From Cellulomonas fimi (GTDB taxonomy: Bacteria; Actinomycetota; Actinomycetes; Actinomycetales; Cellulomonadaceae): DNA of 64,000 nucleotides. A program made the translations under genes and the position numbers. The stretch lies in the NCBI RefSeq assembly GCF_028527925.1, contig NZ_JAPESW010000001.1, forward strand, positions 124,001-188,000. The letters are read 5' to 3'. The notes beneath the pieces are model-generated. The model was not told where the DNA came from, made no database searches, and worked only from the letters and a program-made list of their open reading frames with translations. Below, piece after piece: positions 43,301-50,697 of this stretch; the first letter of the stretch is position 1, and every line of letters starts with the position of its first letter.

Positions 43301-43990
43301 GCGCTGGTCCGCGACCGAGAACCAGCGGATCTCCTCGACGTCCTCGCCCCACAGCTCGATGCGCAGCGGGTGGTCGTCGGTCGGCGGGAAGACGTCGAGG
43401 ATGCCGCCGCGCACCGCGAACTCGCCGCGCTTCTCGACCATGTCGACGCGCTGGTACGCCGCGGCGACGAGCCGCTCGGTGAGGTCGTCCAGGTCCACGC
43501 GGTCGCCGACCGAGACCGCGACGGGCTCGAGCTCGCCGAGCCCCTCGACGACCGGCTGCAGCAGCGCCCGCACCGGCAGCACGAGCACGCGCACCGGCCC
43601 GGTGGGGCCGTCCGCGGTCGGGTGCGCCAGCCGGCGGAAGACGGCCAAGCGGCGCGCAACCGTGTCCGACCGCGGCGACAGGCGCTCGTGCGGCAGCGTC
43701 TCCCACGCGGGCAGCACGGCCACCGCGTCGTCCGGGAGGTAGCAGCGCAGCGCAGCCGCGAGCTCGTCCGCGTCGCGGCCCGTCGCGGTCACGACGACGA
43801 GCGGCCGCCCCTTCGCACCCGGTCCCGACGCGTCGGCCGTCGCGTGGGCGCCCGCGAGCGCGGCCAGCAGCGGGGGCCGCACACCCGCCGGACCGACGAC
43901 GTCGAGCTCGCCGCGTGCGGGGACGAGCGAGACGGCCTCCGCGAGCGCGGGGTCGTCGAGGAGCGCGGGCAGCAGGCCGGTGAGGTCCAT
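40313..43990 (-). CDS. mfd: transcription-repair coupling factor Mfd
   Basis: 1225 aa, full length. In order: UvrB-like N-terminal domains ([26 protein letters not shown]), the RNA-polymerase-interacting CdnL-like domain ([25 protein letters not shown], about 527-600), the SF2 translocase with Walker A in [11 protein letters not shown] (about 697) and DEEQRFG (about 797), the helicase C domain with [16 protein letters not shown], and the TRCF C-terminal domain. It releases polymerase stalled at DNA damage and recruits UvrA. ATG at 43990 with AAGGA before it; the open frame extends 72 bases further upstream without a ribosome site. Confidence 0.97.
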   Translation of the reverse strand: [1225 protein letters not shown]

Positions 43991-44050
43991 GGTTCCTTCG
44001 CGGAGGGCTCGACGGAGCGCTGGTGGCCCGGTCCGGGCACAGCACGAACG

Positions 44051-44074
44051 CCCCGGATCCACGTGGATCCGGGG
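44051..44074 (-). terminator. hairpin between the cytidylyltransferase gene and mfd
   Basis: CCCCGGATCCAC followed directly by its complement GTGGATCCGGGG: a 24-base perfect palindrome about 115 bases after the cytidylyltransferase stop and 60 bases before mfd. Confidence 0.6.
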
Positions 44075-44189
44075 TGCAGCACGAGTCTACGAGCCCGCGC
44101 CGACACCGCCTGGGCGACGTCGAGCAGGACCGCCCGCGGGCGGGGTCGAGCAGTGCAGCCCGCCGGCGGTGCCGGACGGGGGCGTCGGG

Positions 44190-44642
44190 TCAGCCGACCT
44201 CGGACGCGACGAGCTCCTCCGGGCCGTCGATCGCCGCGAGCGCGCGCCGCAGCGCGGTGCTCGAGGTGTGCACGGTGTACGGGAAGTAGATGACGTCGAC
44301 GCCGACCGCCGCGAAGTCGCGCTCCAGCCGGTCGCCCTTGGGCGTGCCGCGCCAGTCGTCGCCCTTGAAGATGACGTCGAACCCGACGCTGCGCCAGGTC
44401 TCGACCTTGTCGGGCTGCACCTCGGCGACGACCTCGTCGACGTACGAGATGTGCCGCAGGATCTCCATGCGCTCCGCGAGCGGGATGATCGGCCGGCGAC
44501 CCTTGGTGAGCTCGAGCACCTCGTCCGCGACGACGCCCGCGATGAGGTAGTCGCAGCGCCGCTTCGCGTGCCGGAGGATGTTGAGGTGTCCCACGTGGAA
44601 CAGGTCGTACGCGCCGGGCGCGTACCCCACGATGCGTGCCAT
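44190..44642 (-). CDS. cytidylyltransferase family protein (glycerol-3-phosphate cytidylyltransferase-like)
   Basis: 150 aa. HxGH nucleotidyltransferase motif in GYAPGAYDLFHVGHLNILRHAK (residues 5-26), the KGRRPIIPLAERMEILRHISYVD block and the late TSSTALRR motif (variant of ISTTxI/L) match TagD/RfaE-type cytidylyltransferases. It probably forms CDP-glycerol or a related CDP-alcohol or ADP-sugar. The gene borders the polysaccharide locus, and a CDP-alcohol transferase lies at its other end. ATG at 44642. Divergent from wzz. Confidence 0.82.
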   Translation of the reverse strand: MARIVGYAPGAYDLFHVGHLNILRHAKRRCDYLIAGVVADEVLELTKGRRPIIPLAERMEILRHISYVDEVVAEVQPDKVETWRSVGFDVIFKGDDWRGTPKGDRLERDFAAVGVDVIYFPYTVHTSSTALRRALAAIDGPEELVASEVG

Positions 44643-45055
44643 GCCACACCCTCCTGCTGACGAGACGGACCATGGGCCCGCGCCGTCGAGGACCTCCCAG
44701 CCGCGGGTCGCGCGACTGCAACCCGACCAGGTGACTGTAGAGGGAACCACCCCAACCCGGACATAGTGCGCGGCCCACGTCACCCTCCCGAGACGTTTTT
44801 CACCCACTTGTCCAGTTCGTCGCCACGATCGGGCCCCGCGCGACGCGGCGATCGGGTGGACCTGCGGCGTCGCGGTGGGCCGACCGGGCGAAAACGGCGA
44901 GGTTTCACATTTCGCCCACACCGCCACGGCTCTTTCCGGGGCAGGATCGTCGACAATCAAGAGCACTGACCGACGGTGGGGGGCAGCTCGGGCGACGGTG
45001 ATCCCCGGTGGACGTCCTGCGCAGGGAGGTGCACCGGAACGAGAGGGGATCGGGC
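44643..45055. promoter_or_regulatory. 413-base divergent regulatory region of the polysaccharide locus
   Basis: No ORF with a ribosome site and no RNA gene. Two TTTCAC boxes point towards wzz: TTTTTCACCC at 44796-44805 and GGTTTCACATTTCGCCC at 44901-44917. AGGATCG at 44943-44949 lies 40 bases after the second box and looks like a -10 region. The same box and spacing occur upstream of both giant secreted protein genes. The long leader (about 100 bases) precedes the wzz start. Confidence 0.5.
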
Positions 45056-46852
45056 ATGGAGCCTGCGGAGTACCTCGCAGCGCTGCGCAAGCACTGGCTG
45101 CTCATCGGCGTGCTCGCGGCGCTCGGCTTCGCGGCCGGCTACGCCTACTCGACCACGCTCCCGTCGAGCTACCGCGCGACGTCGAGCGTCTACGTCACCG
45201 CGACCGGCACGAGCTCGCCCGGCGAGCTGGTGCAGGGCTCGACGTACGCGCTCAACCGCATCGAGAACTACGCCCAGCTCGCGACCAAGCCGTACGTGCT
45301 CGACCCCGTCATCGAGAAGCTCGGGCTGGACACGACGGGCCGCTCGCTCGCGAAGTCGGTGAACGTGTCGGCGCTGCTCAACGCCACGATGCTCGAGATC
45401 TCCGTCGTCTCCGGCGACCCCGAGCGCTCGGCGGACATCGCGAACGCGGTCGCCCAGCAGCTCGCGGTCGCCGTCGAGGACCTCGAGGGCGACTCGGCGG
45501 ACGGCGAGCCGAACGTCCAGATCACGCTGGTCGGCGAGGCCGCGCCGCCGTCGTACGCGTTCGCGCCGAACACCAAGCTCAACGCCGCGACGGGGATGGC
45601 GCTCGGCCTCATCGCGGGCGTCGTCATCGCACTCGCGCGCACGCTGCTCGACACGCGCATCCGCTCCATGAAGGACCTGCGCCGCGTCACCGACACACCC
45701 GTGCTGTCGTCCGTGCGGTGGGACCGCAAGAACCGCAAGAGCCCGCTGCTCATGCGCCGCGACCCGTTCGGCGACCAGGCCGAGGCGTTCCGGCGCCTGC
45801 GCACCAACCTGCGGTTCCTCACGATCGCGGGCCCGAGCCGGTCGATCGTCGTGACGTCGTCGCTGCCGACCGAGGGCAAGTCGACCGCCGCGATCAACCT
45901 CGCGATCGCGATGGCGGAGGGCAACCAGCGCATCCTGCTCATCGACGCTGACCTGCGCCGCCCGTCGGTGCACCGGTACCTCGGCATCGAAGGTGCGGTC
46001 GGCCTCACGACGGTGCTCATCGGCGAGGCCACCGCCGAGGAGGTCATCCAGCCGTGGGGCGAGGGCTCCCTCGACGTGCTGCCCGCCGGGCAGATCCCGC
46101 CGAACCCGAGCGAGCTGCTCGACTCCCCCGCGATGGGCCGGCTCCTGCAGCGCCTCGCGCTGCGCTACGACGTCATCCTGCTCGACTCGGCGCCGTTGCT
46201 GCCGGTCACCGACGCGGCCGTGCTGTCGCGGCTGACCGACGGCGCGCTCGTCGTCGTCGGCTGCCGGACCGTGCACCGTCCCCAGCTCTCGGACGCGCTC
46301 GCGTCGCTCAGCGCGGTCGACGCGCGCGTGCTCGGGCTGCTGCTCAACCAGGTGTCCGCCAAGGCGTCCGGCGCCGTCTACACGTACGGGTCGACGCCGC
46401 AGTCCACCGCGAAGGCGTGGTCCCTCGGAGGACAGCGTGGCGGACGTCGTCGCGTCGGGCGCCGCGGGACCCCCGAGACGGCCGCGACCGACGGATCCGC
46501 CGCGGTCCTCGCACCCACGACGGCGGCCGTAGCCGCCCCCGGGGCGACGGCCGGACAGGGCGCGGTCCCCACCGCCGCGCCGGCGCACCCCGGCGAGGCC
46601 GCACCCGAGCGTGACGGCGTGCCCGCAGCTCTCGGCACGGCAGGCACCACCGCACCCACGGCGCCCACCGCGTCCCGGCCGGCGCCCGTCGCCGCCGGCG
46701 GAGCGCCCGACGGTACGGACGGCTCGAGCCCCGCGGCGCGGTCCGGCGAGGCGCTGCTGCCCGGACGCGAGCTCACCGGGCTCGACGACCTGGAGCTGTC
46801 GACGCCGCGCCTCATGGCGCAGGAGCGCGGCGCGCACGCCTCCTGGCTGTGA
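45056..46852 (+). CDS. fused Wzz chain-length determinant and tyrosine-kinase-like ATPase
   Basis: 598 aa. Wzz domain with two membrane helices (about 15-32 and 183-202) flanking an extracytoplasmic region; cytoplasmic BY-kinase domain with Walker A PTEGKSTAAINLA (about 270), Walker A' LLIDADLRRP and Walker B VILLDSAPLLP. The last 155 residues are Ala/Pro/Thr/Gly-rich and contain no tyrosine, so the usual C-terminal tyrosine cluster is missing. It controls polymer length and export with the Wzy-like protein encoded next. ATG at 45056, GAGAGGGG upstream; an earlier in-frame ATG-like start at 45008 is less likely. Confidence 0.88.
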   Translation: MEPAEYLAALRKHWLLIGVLAALGFAAGYAYSTTLPSSYRATSSVYVTATGTSSPGELVQGSTYALNRIENYAQLATKPYVLDPVIEKLGLDTTGRSLAKSVNVSALLNATMLEISVVSGDPERSADIANAVAQQLAVAVEDLEGDSADGEPNVQITLVGEAAPPSYAFAPNTKLNAATGMALGLIAGVVIALARTLLDTRIRSMKDLRRVTDTPVLSSVRWDRKNRKSPLLMRRDPFGDQAEAFRRLRTNLRFLTIAGPSRSIVVTSSLPTEGKSTAAINLAIAMAEGNQRILLIDADLRRPSVHRYLGIEGAVGLTTVLIGEATAEEVIQPWGEGSLDVLPAGQIPPNPSELLDSPAMGRLLQRLALRYDVILLDSAPLLPVTDAAVLSRLTDGALVVVGCRTVHRPQLSDALASLSAVDARVLGLLLNQVSAKASGAVYTYGSTPQSTAKAWSLGGQRGGRRRVGRRGTPETAATDGSAAVLAPTTAAVAAPGATAGQGAVPTAAPAHPGEAAPERDGVPAALGTAGTTAPTAPTASRPAPVAAGGAPDGTDGSSPAARSGEALLPGRELTGLDDLELSTPRLMAQERGAHASWL

Positions 46853-46891
46853 GCCCGTCGTGAGGAGCCTCGCCGGGAAGGACCGTGCCGC

Positions 46892-48256
46892 GTGAGCACG
46901 CGCACCGCGCCCGCCGCCCCCGCCGCGCACCCGGGCGTCGCCCCCGCGCGGGCGGTGGGGACGTCGACGCGGACGCACGCGCACGCGCCCGGACCGCTGC
47001 CGGTGCCGCGGCGCTCGACGCGGTACGTGGCGATGGCGGCCGTCGCGATGGTCGCGCTGAACTACCAGGTCATCGACGCGTTCACGACGGCGATCGTCGT
47101 GCCGCTCGCGCTCGTGCCCGTCTGGTGGTCGGCGCCGAAGCGGTTCGTCGGCGCGCGAGGGCTGCTGCTGCTCGGCGCGCTCGCGCTCGCGTCGGGCGTG
47201 TGGCTGACCGCCGTGTCCTCGGGGTCGCACGCGATCAGCCCGGTCGTGCTGCGCGCGAACCTGCTGCTGGTCGTCGGCGGGTTCTGCGCGATCGGCCTGC
47301 TGCTGTGGGCCCGGACCGTGCTGCCCCTGCGGACGGTCGCGCTGTCGGCCGCCGCGGGCCTCGTCCTGCGCATCGGCCTCGAGCCGATCAACCCGGCCAA
47401 CCCGTGGAAGTACAACTTCTCCTACGCGGTGACGGTCCTCGCGCTCGGGCTCGTCGTGCGCAAGCGGCCGCGACCCGTCGAGATCGTCCTGCTGCTCGCG
47501 CTCGCCGCGGTCTGCATGCTCAACGACTCCCGGTCGGCGTTCGCGACGCTCGTGCTCGCCGCGCTGCTCGTCGCCTACCAGCTGCGCCCGACGACGCTCG
47601 GCCGGCGGTCGAGCGCGCTCGCCACCATCGCGCTGTTCGCGGGCATCGCGGCCTGCGTCTACTCCGTCGGCACGACGCTCATCCTCGAGGGGTACCTCGG
47701 CGCGGAGACGCAGCAGCGGTCGCAGGAGCAGGTGCAGACGTCCGGCTCCATCCTGCTGGGCGGCCGGCCCGAGTGGGGCGCCAGCCTCGCGCTCATGGAG
47801 TCCCGGCCGATGGGCTACGGCGTCGGCGTGCAGGCGAACCTCGACGACATCCTTGTCGCGAAGTCCGGCATGGCCGCGCTCAACTACGACCCGGACAACG
47901 GCTACGTCGAGAACTACATGTTCGGCAGCGAGATCAAGCTGCACGCGGTGATCGCGGACCTCTGGTCGAACTTCGGCATCCCCGGGCTCGCGCTCGGTGC
48001 GTGGATCCTCGGCCTGTCGGTATGGTCGATCGCGAGCGCCGCCGCACGCCGTGTCGCGTCCGGCCTCACGATCTACCTGACGTGCGTCATGCTCTGGAAC
48101 TTCGCGTTCGGTCCCATCTACAGCTCGATGCCGATCATCGTGCTCGCGCTCGGCATGCTGCTGCTCCCCCGACCCGGCGTGGACGCCGGCGAGGCGACCC
48201 TCGACGACACCCGACCGGCCGCCGTGCCGGACCCCCTGCCGGAAGGGCGCGCATGA
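46892..48256 (+). CDS. O-antigen ligase / Wzy-type polymerase membrane protein
   Basis: 454 aa with about eleven membrane helices after a Pro/Ala-rich N-terminus of 45 residues. A large extracytoplasmic loop (about residues 265-350; LEGYLGAETQQRSQEQ, NYDPDNGYVENYMFGSEIKLHAV) and the ILLGGRPEWGASLALMESRPMGYGVG block match the O-antigen ligase/Wzy superfamily. It probably polymerises repeat units of the exopolysaccharide. GTG at 46892, 39 bases after wzz. Its stop overlaps the next glycosyltransferase gene by 4 bases. Confidence 0.82.
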   Translation: MSTRTAPAAPAAHPGVAPARAVGTSTRTHAHAPGPLPVPRRSTRYVAMAAVAMVALNYQVIDAFTTAIVVPLALVPVWWSAPKRFVGARGLLLLGALALASGVWLTAVSSGSHAISPVVLRANLLLVVGGFCAIGLLLWARTVLPLRTVALSAAAGLVLRIGLEPINPANPWKYNFSYAVTVLALGLVVRKRPRPVEIVLLLALAAVCMLNDSRSAFATLVLAALLVAYQLRPTTLGRRSSALATIALFAGIAACVYSVGTTLILEGYLGAETQQRSQEQVQTSGSILLGGRPEWGASLALMESRPMGYGVGVQANLDDILVAKSGMAALNYDPDNGYVENYMFGSEIKLHAVIADLWSNFGIPGLALGAWILGLSVWSIASAAARRVASGLTIYLTCVMLWNFAFGPIYSSMPIIVLALGMLLLPRPGVDAGEATLDDTRPAAVPDPLPEGRA

Positions 48257-49302
48257 CCGTCACGGTGCTCGAGTCGTTCCCGCGGCCGCGCCGCACGACC
48301 AACCCGTACCTCGCGCAGCTGCTCGACGAGCTGCCCGACGACGTGCACGCGCTCACGTTCGACTGGCGCACCGCGCTGCTGGGCCGTTACGACGTCTTCC
48401 ACGTCCACTGGCCGGAGAAGCTCCTGCGGGGCACGTCCCGGCTCAAGACCGCGGCCCGGTTCGCGACGACGGCCGCCCTGCTCGCGCGGCTCGCGCTGAC
48501 CCGCACGGCCGTCGTCCGGACCCTCCACAACGTCGAGCCGCACGAGTCGGGGAGCGCGCTCGAACGGTGGATCCTGCGTCTCGTCGACCGCCGGACGACC
48601 GTCTTCGTGCGCCTCAACGGCACGACCCCGCTGCCCGCCGACGCGCGGCCCGGGACGCCGCTCGTCACCGTCCCGCACCCGCACTACCGCGACTGGTACG
48701 CCGCGCACCCGCGCGGGGACGCGCGCCCCGGGCGTGTGCTCTTCTTCGGGCTCGTCCGGCCCTACAAGGGCGTCGAGGAGCTCATCGAGGCGTTCCGCGC
48801 GACCCCCGGCGACGACCTCGAGCTGCGCGTCGTCGGCAGCCCCGAGACCGAGGAGCTGCGCGCGACCGTCGAGACCCTCGCGGCCGCCGACCCGCGCGTC
48901 GGGCTGCGGCTCGCGTACGTCGACGACGACGTGCTGGCCGCCGAGGTGTCCGCCGCGTCGCTCGTCGTGCTCCCCTACCGCCGGCTGCACAACTCGGGGG
49001 CCGCGCTGCTCGCGCTCTCGCTCGACCGGCCCGTCCTGGTCCCGGCCGGGCCGACGTCCACCGAGCTGGCCGCCGAGGTCGGCGGCGCGTGGGTCACGAC
49101 GTTCACCGGCTCCGTGACGCCCGACGACCTGCGCGCGGGCCTCGACCGTGCGACCGCGCTCGAGCTGGGCCGCGACCGCCCCGACCTGTCGGCGCGCGAC
49201 TGGCCCGCCGTCGCCGCCGGGCACGCCGCCGTGTTCCGCGACGCCGTCGCGCGCGCCCACGGCCGCACCACGCGGCAGCTCGTGACTCAGGACGCGTCGT
49301 GA
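48253..49302 (+). CDS. glycosyltransferase (GT-B, GumK-like)
   Basis: 349 aa. GT-B fold with the acceptor half starting YDVFHVHWPEKLLRG and the nucleotide-sugar half from VLFFGLVRPYKGVEELIEAF; the LHNSGAALLALSLDRPVLVP segment contains the sugar-binding loop. The VRTLHNVEPHE and VHWPE signatures recall GumK-type beta-glycosyltransferases of xanthan assembly. Predicted to add one sugar to a lipid-linked repeat unit at the cytoplasmic face. ATG at 48253 in ATGA overlap with the polymerase gene. Confidence 0.85.
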   Translation: MTVTVLESFPRPRRTTNPYLAQLLDELPDDVHALTFDWRTALLGRYDVFHVHWPEKLLRGTSRLKTAARFATTAALLARLALTRTAVVRTLHNVEPHESGSALERWILRLVDRRTTVFVRLNGTTPLPADARPGTPLVTVPHPHYRDWYAAHPRGDARPGRVLFFGLVRPYKGVEELIEAFRATPGDDLELRVVGSPETEELRATVETLAAADPRVGLRLAYVDDDVLAAEVSAASLVVLPYRRLHNSGAALLALSLDRPVLVPAGPTSTELAAEVGGAWVTTFTGSVTPDDLRAGLDRATALELGRDRPDLSARDWPAVAAGHAAVFRDAVARAHGRTTRQLVTQDAS

Positions 49303-49472
49303 GCCCGCACGCGTCCGCTGCCGCCGCGGCGGCCCGACGCCCCGCTCGCGCACGCGCCGCCCGTCCGCCGCGCCCTGCCCTCGCACGCCGCGCACCCGCG
49401 CCGCGTCCCGCCACCGCTCGCGCCGTCGGCGCGCCGCGTCCCGTCGTGCCGCACCCCGAGGAGCCCCGATGA
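49299..49472 (+). CDS. short Ala/Arg/Pro-rich ORF tiled between two glycosyltransferase genes
   Basis: 57 codons from GTG at 49299, which overlaps the upstream stop by GTGA, to TGA at 49470, which overlaps the next start by ATGA. The product (SPHASAAAAAARRPARARAA at its start, then alternating Ala, Arg and Pro) has no recognisable domain. The exact tiling keeps ribosomes on the message, but low-complexity GC-rich sequence easily stays open by chance. Could be a translated spacer or a decayed remnant. Confidence 0.3.
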   Translation: MSPHASAAAAAARRPARARAARPPRPALARRAPAPRPATARAVGAPRPVVPHPEEPR

Positions 49473-50512
49473 CCGCGATCCCGGTCACCGCGACCCGCAC
49501 CGCCGTCGAGGTGGTCTTCCGAGCCGAGCGGGACATCGCGTCGTGGGAGGCCCGGCACACGCGCGGCGAGGTGCCCGGCCGCTGGCCGTACGGGCTCGAC
49601 CTGCTCGAGCGCACCGGAGCCACCGTCACGACCGCGAGCCTGCCCGAGCCGACGCGCGCCGACCGCGTGCGCGCGCTGCTGCGTTCCGCGGTGCCGCACC
49701 GCGGCCGGACCGACGTGGGCATCGCGTGGGACGAGAACCTCGCGCGCCGGATGCTCGTCCTGTCCCCGCACGCCCGCATGTTCGCGGGCACGATCTGGCT
49801 CACGGATGCCCTCGAGATCGACCCGTCGTCCGACCGCGTGCGCGGCGCGCTCGACGTGCTGCGGCGCATGGACGGCGTGTTCGTCAACAGCCGCGCCCAG
49901 GTCGAGCCGCTCCAGGCCGCGCTGGGCCGGTCGGGCCCGCCGGTGTCGTTCTTCACGTTCGGCGTCGACCACGAGTTCTTCTCCGCGCAGCCGCCCGCGC
50001 CCGCACCGCTCGTCGTGAGCGTCGGCGGCGACCGGGACCGGGACCCCACCACGCTCTTCGCCGCGCTGTCGCGCGTGCACGAGGCGCGGCCCGACGTCGA
50101 GATCGTCGTGCAGAACGCGTCCGACGTGCCCGCGCCCCCCGGCGTCACGAAGGTCCCGCGGCTCTCGCACACCGAGCTGCGGGACCTCTACGCGCGCGCG
50201 AGCGTCGTCGCGATCGCGACCCGCCCGAACCTGCACATGTCCGGGCTCACGGTCAGCCTCGAGTCGATGGCGACCGCACGTCCCGTCGTGCTCACCGCGA
50301 CACCCGGCCACGAGGACTACCACCGCGACGGCGAGACCGCGCTGCTCGTCGAGCCGCAGGAGCCGACCGACCTGGCGGACCGGGTGCTGGGCCTGCTCGA
50401 CGACCCGGACGCGGCGGTCGCGCTCGGTCAGCGCGCGCGGCAGGCGGTCGAGGACCGCTTCACGTCCGCGCACCTCGTCGACGGCATGGCGCGAGCGGTC
50501 GGGCTGGTCTGA
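49469..50512 (+). CDS. glycosyltransferase family 4
   Basis: 347 aa. GT-B enzyme with the C-terminal half typical of GT4: SVGGDRDRDPTTLFAALSRV, KVPRLSHTELRDLYARASVVAIATRPNLHMSGLTVSLESMATARPVV with the conserved E of the EX7E region (SLESMATARP), and GHEDYHRDGETALLVEPQEPTDLADRVLGLLDDP. The donor and acceptor are unknown. Last plus-strand gene of the wzz operon; no promoter is seen before it. The ATG is set by the GAGGAGCC sequence upstream. Confidence 0.85.
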   Translation: MTAIPVTATRTAVEVVFRAERDIASWEARHTRGEVPGRWPYGLDLLERTGATVTTASLPEPTRADRVRALLRSAVPHRGRTDVGIAWDENLARRMLVLSPHARMFAGTIWLTDALEIDPSSDRVRGALDVLRRMDGVFVNSRAQVEPLQAALGRSGPPVSFFTFGVDHEFFSAQPPAPAPLVVSVGGDRDRDPTTLFAALSRVHEARPDVEIVVQNASDVPAPPGVTKVPRLSHTELRDLYARASVVAIATRPNLHMSGLTVSLESMATARPVVLTATPGHEDYHRDGETALLVEPQEPTDLADRVLGLLDDPDAAVALGQRARQAVEDRFTSAHLVDGMARAVGLV

Positions 50513-50517
50513 CTCGC

Positions 50518-50604
50518 GGTTCGGCTCCCACGACGCCCGGTCGGGTACCGTCGCTCGCATCCCGACAACAGGTGCCCCGGGGCGCCCGAGGCGTCAGCCG
50601 AACC
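50518..50604. ncRNA. candidate structured RNA element or complex terminator
   Basis: Between convergent genes, a nested fold can be drawn by hand. The outer stem is GGTTCGGCT (50518-50526) with AGCCGAACC (50596-50604). After a 5-base bulge, GACGCC (50532-50537) pairs with GGCGTC (50590-50595). Inside are the hairpin GTCGGG/CCCGAC (50540-50566) and a G/C hairpin near GGTGCCCCGGGGCGCC (50571-50586). A further pair GACTCGCG (50511) / CGCGAGTC (50640) encloses it. The product is undetermined; either strand is possible. Confidence 0.35.
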
Positions 50605-50697
50605 GATGCGTGTAGAGGGCCGTAGGCGGGAGGGCGGCTCGCGAGTCCCACGACCGGGGACCCAGGCAGTCCGCATCGGACCCGGGCACCCCGAGCG

